A stretch of 64,000 bases of DNA. It comes from Devosia beringensis (lineage in GTDB: Bacteria; Pseudomonadota; Alphaproteobacteria; Rhizobiales; Devosiaceae). Numbering within the stretch: the stretch's first letter is position 1; every line of letters begins with the position of its first letter. The stretch spans positions 2,696,001-2,760,000 of the forward strand of contig NZ_CP045422.1 of NCBI RefSeq assembly GCF_014926585.1. Reading direction: 5' to 3'. The notes under the pieces were generated by a model, which saw only the letters and a list, made by a program, of their open reading frames with translations, made no database searches and had not been told where the DNA came from. The position numbers and the translations under genes are program-made. This document shows, piece by piece, positions 26,982 to 36,555 of this stretch.

Positions 26982-29159
26982 ATGAGCGACTATCAGACCA
27001 AATCCGGCCTTTCGGTACATTCCCTGCTGGTCGACTTCGTGGAAAAAGAAGCGCTGCCCGGGCTTCCCGTCACGGCGGAGCAGTTCTGGACAGGCCTCGA
27101 AGGCTTGGTCGCCCAGCACATGCCGACCAATGTCGCCCTCCTGGCAAAGCGTGATCTGCTGCAGAGCCAGATCGATGACTGGCACCACAAATACGGGCCG
27201 GTGGCGAGCAACCCGCAGGGCTATGAATTCTTCCTGCGCGAAATCGGCTATCTGTTGCCCGAGCCGGCGGACTTCACCATCGAGACCGAGGGGCTCGATC
27301 CCGAGATCACCACGCTGTGCGGCCCGCAGCTGGTGGTGCCGGTCAGCAATGCCCGCTATGCGCTCAATGCCGCCAATGCGCGCTGGGGCAGCCTCTATGA
27401 TGCCTATTACGGCACCGATGTGATTGCCCGCGACGGCGATCTGGCGCCGGGCAAGAGCTATAACGCGGCCCGTGGCGCCGCCGTGGTGGCCAAGGCCAGC
27501 GAATTCCTCGATGCCAGCTTTCCGCTGAGCCAGGGCAGCCATCGGGATGTGACGGCCTATCGGGTGGTGACGACCGGCGGGGTGGCCGAACTGGTCATCG
27601 ACGGCGCAGCCGGCCCGGTGACGCTGCAGGATAAGGCGGGTTTTGTCGCCTATGGCGAGGGCGGGGATAGCAACAAGGCCGAGATCGTGCTGCGCCATCA
27701 CGGCCTGCATGTGATCTTGGCCATCGACAAAGCCAGCGTCATCGGCGGCGCCCATGCGGCGGGGCTCAGCGATGTCATCGTCGAGTCGGCGCTGACCACC
27801 ATCCAGGACTGCGAGGATTCGGTGGCGGCAGTCGATGCCGAGGACAAGGTGGGCGTCTATCGCAACTGGCTGGGCCTGATGAATGGCACGCTGGAAGAAA
27901 CCTTCGAGAAATCCGGCCGGAAAATGACGCGGCGCCTGAAGAAGGATGCCGTCTTTAGCGCCCTTGACGGCAGCGACCTGGTGCTCAAGGGCCGGGCGCT
28001 GCAACTGGTGCGCAATGTCGGCCATCTGATGACCACCGATGCGGTAATGTTCGAAGACAAGCCGATCGGCGAAGGGCTGATGGATGCGGCGCTGACCGTG
28101 CTCTGCGCCATGCATGACCAGGTCAACAGCAGCACAGGCGCCATTTACATCGTCAAGCCCAAGATGCATGGGCCCGAGGAAGTGGCCTTTGCCTGCGCCA
28201 TCTTCGCCTCGGTCGAGGCCATGCTCGGGCTCGACGCCAATACCATCAAGATCGGCATCATGGATGAGGAGCGCCGTACCTCGGCCAATCTCAAGGCGGC
28301 GATCTATGAAGCGCGTCATCGGGTGTTCTTCATCAATACCGGCTTCCTTGATCGCACCGGCGACGAGATCCATACCGGCATGGAAGCGGGCGCCGTGCTG
28401 CGCAAGGACGAGATCAAGAACGAGCGCTGGCTGGGCGCCTATGAGGATCGCAATGTGCTGATCGGGCTGGCCTGCGGGTTCTCGGGCAAGGCGCAGATCG
28501 GCAAGGGCATGTGGGCCCGGCCCGACGACATGGCGGCGATGATGGCGGCCAAGGCCGGCCATCCCAATGCCGGCGCCAATACGGCCTGGGTGCCCAGCCC
28601 GACGGCGGCCACCCTGCATGCGCTGCACTATCATGAGATCGACGTGTTCGCGGCGCAGCGCCGCCGGCACAACGAGGCCCTGCCGGGCCTGGGCGAGCTG
28701 TTCTCGATGCCCGTACAGGCGCCGTTTTCGCTCAGCCGCGAGGAAATCACCCGCGAGCTCGAAAACAATGCCCAGGGCATTCTGGGCTATGTGGTGCGCT
28801 GGGTGCAGCAGGGCGTGGGCTGTTCCAAGGTGCCCGACATCAACAATGTGGGACTGATGGAAGACCGCGCCACCTGCCGGATTTCATCGCAGGCCGTTGC
28901 CAATTGGCTGCGCCATGGCCTGGTCAGCCGCGACGAGGTGACAGCAACCTTCGAGCGCATGGCCGGGGTGGTGGATCGGCAGAATGAGGACGATCCGCTT
29001 TATCGGCCGATGGGTGACAACTTCCAGTCGGTGGCGTTCAATGCGGCGCTCGACCTGGCGTTGCGCGGCGCCGACCAGCCCAGCGGCTATACCGAGCCGC
29101 TGCTGCATGCCGCGCGCCGCAAGGTCAAGGCGCGCGACAGCAGGCATCCTGATCAGTAG
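26982..29159 (+). CDS. glcB: Malate synthase G
   Basis: The product has 725 residues, the normal size for the G isoform. It condenses glyoxylate with acetyl-CoA to malate. Motifs include VESALTTIQDCEDSVAAVDA near 261-280, KPKMHGPEEVAFA near 391 and GIMDEERRTSANL near 426. It follows guaD after 51 bases. That gap holds a small hairpin, AAGTCT-GGA-AGACTT (26949-26963). At this place it can use the glyoxylate released by ureidoglycolate lyase, linking purine carbon to the TCA cycle. The 3' end lies 13 bases from the convergent ade gene. Confidence 0.96.
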   Translation: MSDYQTKSGLSVHSLLVDFVEKEALPGLPVTAEQFWTGLEGLVAQHMPTNVALLAKRDLLQSQIDDWHHKYGPVASNPQGYEFFLREIGYLLPEPADFTIETEGLDPEITTLCGPQLVVPVSNARYALNAANARWGSLYDAYYGTDVIARDGDLAPGKSYNAARGAAVVAKASEFLDASFPLSQGSHRDVTAYRVVTTGGVAELVIDGAAGPVTLQDKAGFVAYGEGGDSNKAEIVLRHHGLHVILAIDKASVIGGAHAAGLSDVIVESALTTIQDCEDSVAAVDAEDKVGVYRNWLGLMNGTLEETFEKSGRKMTRRLKKDAVFSALDGSDLVLKGRALQLVRNVGHLMTTDAVMFEDKPIGEGLMDAALTVLCAMHDQVNSSTGAIYIVKPKMHGPEEVAFACAIFASVEAMLGLDANTIKIGIMDEERRTSANLKAAIYEARHRVFFINTGFLDRTGDEIHTGMEAGAVLRKDEIKNERWLGAYEDRNVLIGLACGFSGKAQIGKGMWARPDDMAAMMAAKAGHPNAGANTAWVPSPTAATLHALHYHEIDVFAAQRRRHNEALPGLGELFSMPVQAPFSLSREEITRELENNAQGILGYVVRWVQQGVGCSKVPDINNVGLMEDRATCRISSQAVANWLRHGLVSRDEVTATFERMAGVVDRQNEDDPLYRPMGDNFQSVAFNAALDLALRGADQPSGYTEPLLHAARRKVKARDSRHPDQ

Positions 29160-29172
29160 ACTTCGATTGGCG

Positions 29173-30882
29173 TCAGCTGACGAAGTCGAACAGATCGACG
29201 TCGAACAGGCCGCGGTCGGTCATCTTGAGATGGGGGATGACCGGCAAAGCCAGGAAGGCGACCTGGAGGAATGGCTCGGGCAGGACGCAGTCGAGCGCCA
29301 GGGCGGCGTCGCGCAGCACGTGCAGGTCATGCGACACCGTCTCGAAGGGCTCCAGACTCATCAGCCCGGCTATGGGTAGAGCCAGCTCGGCGGTGACCTT
29401 GCCGCCCTCGGCCACGGCAAAGCCGCCGCCCAGTTCGATCAGGCGATTGACCGCCACGGCCATGTCCGCGTCATTGGCGCCGACCACGGTGATATTGTGG
29501 CTGTCGTGACCCACCGATGAGGCAATGGCGCCGCGCTTGAGGCCAAAGCCGGTGACAAAGCTGCGGCCGATATTGCCGTTCCTGCCGTGCCGCTCGATTA
29601 CCGCCACCTTGATGACATCGGCATCGAGATCTGGCTGCAGGCCGCGCTCGGTGGTGGCGAGCGTAGCTTCCTCGCGGAAGGTGAGGATGAGGCCGGGCCG
29701 CACGCCGATCACCGGGATGCTGTTCTGGCCGGGCTTGGGCTCGGTAATGAAGCTGTCGGCGCTGACCGGCGTCGCCTTCATTGAGCTGAGGCCCACCGGG
29801 GCTACGGGCTGGCGGGCATCGAACAAAGCCGGGACCACGAGGCGCCCGGCGGCGATGACGTCGGAGACGCGACAATCCTCAAGGCTGTCGAGCAGGGCAA
29901 TATCGGCGCGCCAGCCCGAGGCCAAGAGGCCACGATCGGTAAGGCCGAAAATGCGGGCGGCTGAATGGCTGGCGGCGCGATAGACGTGATGCAGCGGCCG
30001 GCCCATGGCGATGAGGCGGCGGATCGAGCTGTCGAGATGGCCTTCCTCGGCGATGTCGAGCGGGTTGCGGTCATCGGTGCAGAGCGCGACAAAGCTCGAC
30101 GTGTTCTCGTCGAGGATTTCGGCGAGCGCCTTGAGATCCTTGGAGACCGAGCCCTCGCGGATCAGGATAGCCATGCCCTTGGCCAGTTTTTCGCGCGCTT
30201 CGGCGGCGCTGGTGGCTTCATGGTCGGTGCGGATGGCGGCGGCGAGATAGCCGTTAAGCGCGGTGCCCAGCAGCAGCGGGGCGTGGCCGTCGATATGGCC
30301 CCCCTGGAACGCCACCAGCTTGGCGATAATGCCGGGATCGGCATTGAGCACGCCGGGAAAGTTCATCATTTCGGCAAGGCCGATCACCTTGGCATGGGCG
30401 CGGAACGGCTCGAGGTCCGCGATTTCCAGCGCCGCGCCCGAGGTCTCAAAGCCGGTGGCCGGGACGCAGGAGGAGAGATTGATGCGGACGTCCATCACCG
30501 TCTGTTCGGCGCTGTCGAGGAAGTAGCGGATACCCTCGGCGCCCAGCACATTGGCGATCTCGTGCGGATCGCAGATGACCGTGGTGACGCCATAGGGCAG
30601 CACGCAGCGGTCGAATTCGAGCGGGGTGACCAGCGAGGATTCGATGTGCAGATGGGTGTCGATAAAGCCCGGCACGGCAAAGCGGCCAGTGCCGTCGATG
30701 ACGGTCTCGCCCTCGTAGCTGGCATGGGTACCGACGATGCGGTCGGCGACGATGGCGATGTCGGTGGTGGTGACCGCGCCAGTGATGACGTCGAGCATCT
30801 GCACATTCTTGATCACCAGGTCGGCGGGCACCTTGCCCTGGCCGGCCATGATCATGCGGGTGAGACTTGCGGCACTGGTCAT
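29173..30882 (-). CDS. ade: Adenine deaminase
   Basis: The product has 569 residues. It deaminates adenine to hypoxanthine, which xanthine dehydrogenase can then oxidise. The amidohydrolase motifs are [14 protein letters not shown] near 72-85 (metal-binding HxH), [11 protein letters not shown] near 110, DGHAPLL and [11 protein letters not shown] in the C-terminal domain. The C-terminal family domain is complete. AGGAA lies 6 bases upstream of the chosen ATG, while a TTG 10 codons earlier has none. The direction is opposite to guaD and glcB. Confidence 0.94.
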   Translation of the reverse strand: MTSAASLTRMIMAGQGKVPADLVIKNVQMLDVITGAVTTTDIAIVADRIVGTHASYEGETVIDGTGRFAVPGFIDTHLHIESSLVTPLEFDRCVLPYGVTTVICDPHEIANVLGAEGIRYFLDSAEQTVMDVRINLSSCVPATGFETSGAALEIADLEPFRAHAKVIGLAEMMNFPGVLNADPGIIAKLVAFQGGHIDGHAPLLLGTALNGYLAAAIRTDHEATSAAEAREKLAKGMAILIREGSVSKDLKALAEILDENTSSFVALCTDDRNPLDIAEEGHLDSSIRRLIAMGRPLHHVYRAASHSAARIFGLTDRGLLASGWRADIALLDSLEDCRVSDVIAAGRLVVPALFDARQPVAPVGLSSMKATPVSADSFITEPKPGQNSIPVIGVRPGLILTFREEATLATTERGLQPDLDADVIKVAVIERHGRNGNIGRSFVTGFGLKRGAIASSVGHDSHNITVVGANDADMAVAVNRLIELGGGFAVAEGGKVTAELALPIAGLMSLEPFETVSHDLHVLRDAALALDCVLPEPFLQVAFLALPVIPHLKMTDRGLFDVDLFDFVS

Positions 30883-31001
30883 CAAGCATTCCTGGTTTTG
30901 GTCAAGCAGCAAGGGTCGGCGCCCTGCGACCTTGCGTCAAGGGGCCAACGGAACCGCTGCGGTCGGGACACGTTGGTGCACAGAGCTTAACGGAGCGTCC
31001 C

Positions 31002-31160
31002 ATGGAAACCTACGATCCCAAGAAAACCGAGACTGATGTGCGCCAGGCCAATCCGCGCAAGATGAACCTGCGTGTGCTCATGGGGTCCATGATCAGCATA
31101 GTCGTGCTGTTTGTCATCATCTACGTGGTCTATGCCATGACCCAGACCGCTCCCGCGTAA
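31002..31160 (+). CDS. Small single-pass membrane protein, unknown function
   Basis: The product has 52 residues: a charged N-terminal half (METYDPKKTETDVRQANPRK) and one membrane helix at about residues 27-47. GGAG lies 7 bases before the ATG. The charge pattern predicts a cytoplasmic N-terminus or a tail that depends on the topology rules. It lies 5 bases before the topoisomerase gene and may be cotranscribed with it. I do not recognise the family. Confidence 0.6.
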   Translation: METYDPKKTETDVRQANPRKMNLRVLMGSMISIVVLFVIIYVVYAMTQTAPA

Positions 31161-31165
31161 CCAGC

Positions 31166-32161
31166 GTGCGGCTGGTCAGGGTTGGACGGAACGATCTAAC
31201 CGTGCTGCGCCGCAAGCGCGGCACGGGTTTTAGCTATCTCGACGCGACGGGGGCTCTGGTGACCGATCCGGCGATCAAGGCCCGGATCAAGGCGCTTGGC
31301 ATTCCCCCGGCATGGACCGAGGTGCGCATCGCGGCCAGTGAAAAGGCCCATATCCAGGTGCTTGGCCAAGACGAGGCCGGGCGCGAGCAGTATCTCTACC
31401 ATCCTGAATGGACGCTACGCCGTGACGGCAAGAAGCAGCAGCGGCTCAAGGCACTGACCACGACCCTGCCGCGATTGCGCAAGAAGGTGAATGAAGGCCT
31501 CGGCGCGCCGGCGGGCAGTCGCGACCTGGCGCTGGCTTTGGCGGTTGCGCTCATCGACAAGACGGCGATGCGCCTGGGGCGCGAGAAATATCTCGAGGCC
31601 AGCGGCACGCGCGGGGCGGGCACGCTCTATACCCGCGATGTCGAGGTGAGTGGATCAGAGATCTGCCTGCGCTTTGATGCCAAGGGCGGCAAGCGGGCCG
31701 AATACTGCCTGCGCGACTCCAAGCTGGCTGCCGCCATAACCAGCATCAAGACCCTGCCGGGCAAGCGTCTGCTGGTCTATCGCGACGAGGCGGGCAAGGT
31801 GCGGCCGATCAAGACCGGCGCCGTCAACGACTATCTGCGGGCCATAACGGGGGCCGAGATTTCGGCCAAGGATTTCCGCACCCTGCATGCCAGCGCGATT
31901 GCCGGGGCCGCCCTGGCGCAACTGGAGGTGGGCGTCAGCGAGGCAGCTCGCCGGCGGCAGATGGCGCAGGTGGCGCGCGAGGTGGCCAGCGTGCTGCGCA
32001 ATACGCCGATGATCAGTCGCAAGTCCTATATCGCGCCTTGCCTGTTCAAGCTGTTCAACGACGGCAAGCTCAAGGCGCTGTGGGAGAGTGCCGGCGCCGG
32101 ACGGACCGGATTGCTGGCCCGAGAAAAGCGGCTGAGCGCGGTGCTCGCCGCGGTTCGCTAG
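31166..32161 (+). CDS. DNA topoisomerase IB (poxvirus/bacterial type)
   Basis: The product has 331 residues and relaxes supercoils through a 3'-phosphotyrosine intermediate. The catalytic set is visible: Arg136 (AMRLGRE), a lysine near 177 (GGKRAEY), Arg238 (KDFRTLHA), Asn279 (LRNTP) and the nucleophile Tyr288 (RKSYIAP). The spacing equals that of the Deinococcus enzyme, which also has Asn in place of the viral His. The start is GTG at 31166. Its stop shares the palindrome CTAG with the stop of the convergent GGDEF-EAL gene. Confidence 0.92.
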   Translation: MRLVRVGRNDLTVLRRKRGTGFSYLDATGALVTDPAIKARIKALGIPPAWTEVRIAASEKAHIQVLGQDEAGREQYLYHPEWTLRRDGKKQQRLKALTTTLPRLRKKVNEGLGAPAGSRDLALALAVALIDKTAMRLGREKYLEASGTRGAGTLYTRDVEVSGSEICLRFDAKGGKRAEYCLRDSKLAAAITSIKTLPGKRLLVYRDEAGKVRPIKTGAVNDYLRAITGAEISAKDFRTLHASAIAGAALAQLEVGVSEAARRRQMAQVAREVASVLRNTPMISRKSYIAPCLFKLFNDGKLKALWESAGAGRTGLLAREKRLSAVLAAVR

Positions 32162-34479
32162 AGGGATTGGTCGGGCTGGGCGCGGACGGCCGTGCTCGCG
32201 CGCATTGCGGTACGGCGTTGCTGCCGGCTGACCATTGCGTTTTCGGGCGCGGCGAAGATGTCGGTGATCCGGTCGGCAACCATCCCACCCGAAAACAGGA
32301 AGCCCTGCAGCGTATTGCAGCCCAGCGAGCCCAGGATCGTTGCCTGTTCCTCCGTCTCCACGCCCTCGGCGGTGACCTGCAGTTCCATGGCATGGGCGAG
32401 CTTGACGATGGCGTCGGTGATGGCGACCGAGACATGGCCGTCCGTGAGCTGACTGACAAAGGACCGGTCGATCTTGATGCGGTCGACCGGATAGCGCTTG
32501 AGGTAGCTGAGCGATGAATAGCCGGTGCCGAAATCGTCGAGCGCAATATGGATTCCGGCCGCCCGGAAGGTGCGCAGGTTCTGCGATGACACATGTTCGT
32601 CGTCGAGCAGGATGGATTCGGTAATCTCGAGCTCGAGATCGAGCGGCCGCATGCCGGTTTCGTGCAGTATATCGAAGACCTGGTGGGAGAATTGCGGGTT
32701 GCGCAGCTGGGTCGGCGAAATGTTGACGGCAATGGTGCGGCCGGGAACGGTGGCCCCCAGGAGGCAGGCGCGGCGCAATACGAATTCACCCAGGGTTTCG
32801 ATAAGGCCGGTGCTTTCGGCCACGGGAATGAAACGGGCCGGAGAGATCTGGCCGAATTTGGGATGGTACCAGCGCGCAAGGGCCTCGGCGCCGATCACCT
32901 TGCGCGACACCTGGTCGATCAGGGGCTGGAAGACGATGGACAATTGATCGTCGCGGCACAGGGCCTCGCGCAGTTCAGCTTCAATGGTGTGCTGCAGCTG
33001 CAGCAGCTCGTTCATGTGCTCCTCATAGACCGCGGCGCGGTTGCGGCCACCGGCCTTGGCTTCGTAGAGGGCGATATCGGCGCGGCGCACCAGTTCTGTG
33101 GGCTCGGCATCGCGGCCGCGGGCCATGACAATGCCAATGCTGACCCCGACATGGGCCTTGAAGCGGCTGAGGGTGAAGGGCCGCCCGATGGATTCGATGA
33201 TGCGGGCGGACACCTCCATCACATCGACGGGCTTGTCATGGGTGATGGCCAGAACGGCGAATTCGTCACCGCCGAGCCGCGCAATCATGGTGCCGGTGCC
33301 GAAGATGGCGCGCAGGCGGTCGCCCACGGTACAGATCAGTTCGTCGCCGGCCTGGTGGCCGAGGGTGTCGTTGACCTGTTTGAACCGGTCGAGATCGAGC
33401 ATGAACAAGGTCAGATGCGCATTGGCATTGTGCTTGTCGGCCGCGGCTTCTGCCAGCTTGGCGTCAAAGCTCATGCGGTTATCCAGCCCGGTCAGCGCAT
33501 CATGACTGGCCTGGTGCAGGCTGAGGCGGCGGGCGTTTTCGACCGCCGCTGCCGAGCGGCGCAACTGACCGAGCAGCAGGAAAATCAGGATGCCAGCGAG
33601 CAAGAACGCGCCGACCAGCAGCGGCCCGGTCTGCAACAGCATGACATAGCCGGGACGATCGCGGTTCCATTCGAAGAAGGCCACGAAGCGACCGCTGGCG
33701 CTGAGGATCGGGTAGACGAGGCGGTTGGGATTGCTGCTTTCGACCAAGGTAAAGCGTCCGTCGTCGAAGAGAAACTCCCGGTTGATCTGGCTGGCGGCGC
33801 GCCCGTCGAGAAATTGCACCGCCAGAATGATCGGCTCGGTTCCCGGCTGCGGCCGCAGGGCCGCGCGTTCGCCAATGACGGGCAAGGCTGCGACGATGGC
33901 AGGCTTGCCATCGATGATGGCAAAGTCGGTCACGGACGGCGGTGGCGGGCGGGGTGGCAGGATGGGAGGCTGTCCCTCAAGCCCGGCCGGGGCATCGAGT
34001 GGCGCGGGGGGCGGGCGCTGGCCGGGGCGAAGCGCGCGCGCCTCGGTAATCAGCGACTCGAGGCCGGCGAGCATATCGCGAACGGTACTGACATCGACGG
34101 CAGCCCCATCGACCATGGCGTAGACCGGGGCACCCTGGGCGCTGAGCAGAATGGTCTGGTCGTGCCGGAAGTAGCGGTAGAGCCACTCACCGACATTGGT
34201 TTCGATCCAGTTGCTGTCGAAAGCGGCGCTGGTCTTGCGCAAGGTCTCGTCATTGATGGCGACGCTGGCCGTCTCGCGCACGATACGCGACAGGCGGCCT
34301 TCGACCACATGGCTTATCATGGTGGTCTGCCGCTCGGCAGCGCGCTGATCGATATTGCCGGTCGACCAGACGACAAAGCCCAGCACCGCAACAACCGCGG
34401 TAATAAGGGCCAGCACCATCGGCAAAAGCGCGACGGTGGTTGGATGCCAGCGTTCGATTGTCGACGTTGCGGGCTGCAT
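32158..34479 (-). CDS. Membrane GGDEF-EAL protein with CHASE4-like sensor
   Basis: The product has 773 residues. One helix lies at about 17-38, then a periplasmic CHASE4-like sensor (about 40-265), a second helix (about 280-303), GGDEF (about 330-485) and EAL (about 500-750). The cyclase motif GGDEF is intact. The inhibitory RxxD site, nine residues before the GG, is absent. EAL keeps AEALARW, NISPTQL, ELEITES and DDFGTGYSS, so phosphodiesterase activity is likely too. It should tune cyclic di-GMP in response to an external signal. A proline-rich insert (PPPAPLDAP region) lies in the sensor near residue 155. Confidence 0.92.
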   Translation of the reverse strand: MQPATSTIERWHPTTVALLPMVLALITAVVAVLGFVVWSTGNIDQRAAERQTTMISHVVEGRLSRIVRETASVAINDETLRKTSAAFDSNWIETNVGEWLYRYFRHDQTILLSAQGAPVYAMVDGAAVDVSTVRDMLAGLESLITEARALRPGQRPPPAPLDAPAGLEGQPPILPPRPPPPSVTDFAIIDGKPAIVAALPVIGERAALRPQPGTEPIILAVQFLDGRAASQINREFLFDDGRFTLVESSNPNRLVYPILSASGRFVAFFEWNRDRPGYVMLLQTGPLLVGAFLLAGILIFLLLGQLRRSAAAVENARRLSLHQASHDALTGLDNRMSFDAKLAEAAADKHNANAHLTLFMLDLDRFKQVNDTLGHQAGDELICTVGDRLRAIFGTGTMIARLGGDEFAVLAITHDKPVDVMEVSARIIESIGRPFTLSRFKAHVGVSIGIVMARGRDAEPTELVRRADIALYEAKAGGRNRAAVYEEHMNELLQLQHTIEAELREALCRDDQLSIVFQPLIDQVSRKVIGAEALARWYHPKFGQISPARFIPVAESTGLIETLGEFVLRRACLLGATVPGRTIAVNISPTQLRNPQFSHQVFDILHETGMRPLDLELEITESILLDDEHVSSQNLRTFRAAGIHIALDDFGTGYSSLSYLKRYPVDRIKIDRSFVSQLTDGHVSVAITDAIVKLAHAMELQVTAEGVETEEQATILGSLGCNTLQGFLFSGGMVADRITDIFAAPENAMVSRQQRRTAMRASTAVRAQPDQSL

Positions 34480-34695
34480 CAGACAACCGGTTGAGGAACT
34501 TGTTGGAAATCAGCATAGGGCAGGCGCATTTAGGACTGGTTACCGCCCGCGACCCGCCAAAAGGCCCAGCCATTTTGGCGCCACTGGGCAGGAAGCACAT
34601 TTGCCGCCTTCGCGCGCGGCCTGGGCTGGGATAGAAATGGGGTGGTCGCGGCCCAACGGCCTGCCGACACCGTTGATATCCCGGAGCCTGACCCC

Positions 34696-35742
34696 ATGAG
34701 CCAAATGCGCGCCCTTGTCCTTGAACGTCAGCATGAGCTGGCTTTGCGCGATATCGATCTGCCGCTCGACGTGGGGCCGGGCATGGTCAGGATCGCCATC
34801 CATACCGTGGGCGTCTGCGGCTCGGATGCGCACTATTATACCCATGGCAAGATCGGCCCCTTCGTGGTCAACGCCCCCATGGTGCTGGGGCATGAGGCGG
34901 CCGGCACGGTCAGCGCCGTGGGCGAGGGCGTCACCCATCTCAAGGTCGGTGACCGCGTCTGCATGGAGCCGGGCATTCCCGATGCCAATTCGCGGGCCAG
35001 CCGGCTGGGCATGTACAATGTCGATCCGGCCGTCAGCTTCTGGGCGACGCCACCGGTGCATGGTGTGCTGACGGCGGAAGTGGTGCATCCGGCCAATTAC
35101 ACCTTCAAGCTGCCTGATCATGTCAGCTTTGCCGAGGGCGCCATGGTCGAACCCTTCGCTGTCGGCATGCAGGCGGCCAGCAAGGCCCGCATCGCGCCGG
35201 GCGATACCGCCGTGGTGCTGGGGGCCGGTCCGATCGGCACCATGGTGGCGCTGGCGGCGCTGGCGGGAGGCTGTGCCCGCGTCATCGTCGCCGATCTGGC
35301 GCAGCCCAAGCTCGATATTGCCGCGCAATACCAGGGCGTGATTCCGGTCAATATCCGCGAGAAGAATATCGTCGATGAGGTCGCCCGGCTCACTGAAGGC
35401 TGGGGGGCGGACGTGGTGTTTGAGTGTTCGGGTTCGCCGCATGCCTGGAAGACCATCATGGACCTGCCGCGTCCCGGCGGCACGATCGTGGTGGTTGGCC
35501 TGCCGGTCGAGCCGGTGGCGGTGGACATTGCCGGCGCGTCGGTCAAGGAATTGCGGATCGAGAACGTGTTCCGCTATGCCCACCAATATGACCGGGCCAT
35601 TGCGCTGATCGCTTCGGGCAAGGTCGATCTCAAGCCGCTGATTTCGGAAACGTTTGCCTTCGAGGATTCGATCAAGGCGTTTGACCGGGCGGTGGAAGCG
35701 CGGCCCAGCGACGTGAAGCTTCAGATCAGGGTCGCGGGTTAA
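34696..35742 (+). CDS. Medium-chain polyol (xylitol/sorbitol-type) dehydrogenase
   Basis: The product has 348 residues. Catalytic zinc ligands appear as [11 protein letters not shown] near 36 and LGHEAAG near 67. The NAD-binding GAGPIGT lies near 176. The ATPPVHG segment near 120 matches polyol dehydrogenases. The loop that normally carries four structural-zinc cysteines reads [17 protein letters not shown] and has none, a variant I associate with rhizobial xylitol dehydrogenase-type proteins. GGAG lies 9 bases before the ATG. An SDR gene follows at 27 bases, suggesting one sugar-alcohol operon. The exact substrate is not determinable. Confidence 0.85.
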   Translation: MSQMRALVLERQHELALRDIDLPLDVGPGMVRIAIHTVGVCGSDAHYYTHGKIGPFVVNAPMVLGHEAAGTVSAVGEGVTHLKVGDRVCMEPGIPDANSRASRLGMYNVDPAVSFWATPPVHGVLTAEVVHPANYTFKLPDHVSFAEGAMVEPFAVGMQAASKARIAPGDTAVVLGAGPIGTMVALAALAGGCARVIVADLAQPKLDIAAQYQGVIPVNIREKNIVDEVARLTEGWGADVVFECSGSPHAWKTIMDLPRPGGTIVVVGLPVEPVAVDIAGASVKELRIENVFRYAHQYDRAIALIASGKVDLKPLISETFAFEDSIKAFDRAVEARPSDVKLQIRVAG

Positions 35743-35769
35743 GTTTCGGCTGAGGCGAGGAGGAACACA

Positions 35770-36555
35770 ATGGATCTCAATTTACGCGACAAGGTGGCCG
35801 TGATCACCGGCGGCACGGTAGGGATCGGACTGGCCGTGGCCGAGGGCCTGGCCGCCGAGGGCGTCAACCTGGTGCTGGTCGGCCGCGACAAGGCGCGGGC
35901 CGAGGATGCGGCGGTGCAGGTGGCCCAAAGGTTCGGCATCATCGCCACTGCGATCAGCGCCGATGTCGCCACGGCGGCAGGCTGTGACGCGGTGATCCAT
36001 GGCACGCGGCAGGCCTTTGGCGGCGCCGATATCCTGATCAACAATGCGGGCACGGGCTCCAACGAGACCATTGCCGAGGCCGATGACGCCAAGTGGCAAT
36101 ATTACTGGGACCTGCATGTGATGGCCGCCGTGCGGCTGGCGCGTGGCCTGATGCCGGCGATGAAGAAGCGCGGCGGCGGCGTGGTGCTGCACAATGCCTC
36201 GATCTGCGCGGTGCAGCCGCTGTGGTACGAGCCGATCTACAACACCACCAAGGCCGCGCTGATGATGTTTTCCAAGACGCTGGCCAATGAGGTGGTGGGC
36301 GACAATATCCGGGTCAACACGATCAATCCCGGTCTGGTGCTGACGCCGGACTGGGTCAAGACAGCCAAGCAGATCGCCGGCGAGGATGGCTGGCAGGCCC
36401 ATCTGCAGGGGGTTGCCAATGAAGCGGGCGGCATGAAGCGCTTTGCCACGCCCGAAGAACTGGCGAACTTTTTCGTCTTCATGTGTTCGGACAAGGCCAG
36501 CTACTCGACCGGGTCGACCTATTTCGTGGATGGCGGGTGGCTCAAGACCGTTTGA
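35770..36555 (+). CDS. Short-chain dehydrogenase/reductase
   Basis: The product has 261 residues. It is a classical SDR with TGGTVGIG near 12-19 (cofactor), NNAG near 93, a serine at about 139 (HNASICA) and the catalytic YNTTK near 157. The C-terminal FVDGGW is typical. It probably oxidises or reduces a sugar-derived alcohol next to the polyol dehydrogenase. AGGAGG lies 7 bases upstream. Its stop TGA overlaps the next ATG (ATGA-type TGATG junction). Confidence 0.9.
   Translation: MDLNLRDKVAVITGGTVGIGLAVAEGLAAEGVNLVLVGRDKARAEDAAVQVAQRFGIIATAISADVATAAGCDAVIHGTRQAFGGADILINNAGTGSNETIAEADDAKWQYYWDLHVMAAVRLARGLMPAMKKRGGGVVLHNASICAVQPLWYEPIYNTTKAALMMFSKTLANEVVGDNIRVNTINPGLVLTPDWVKTAKQIAGEDGWQAHLQGVANEAGGMKRFATPEELANFFVFMCSDKASYSTGSTYFVDGGWLKTV

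Noticed and set aside
26916..28670. Long minus-strand frame opposite glcB
   Set aside because: Shadow of malate synthase; composition is typical of antisense GC-rich frames.
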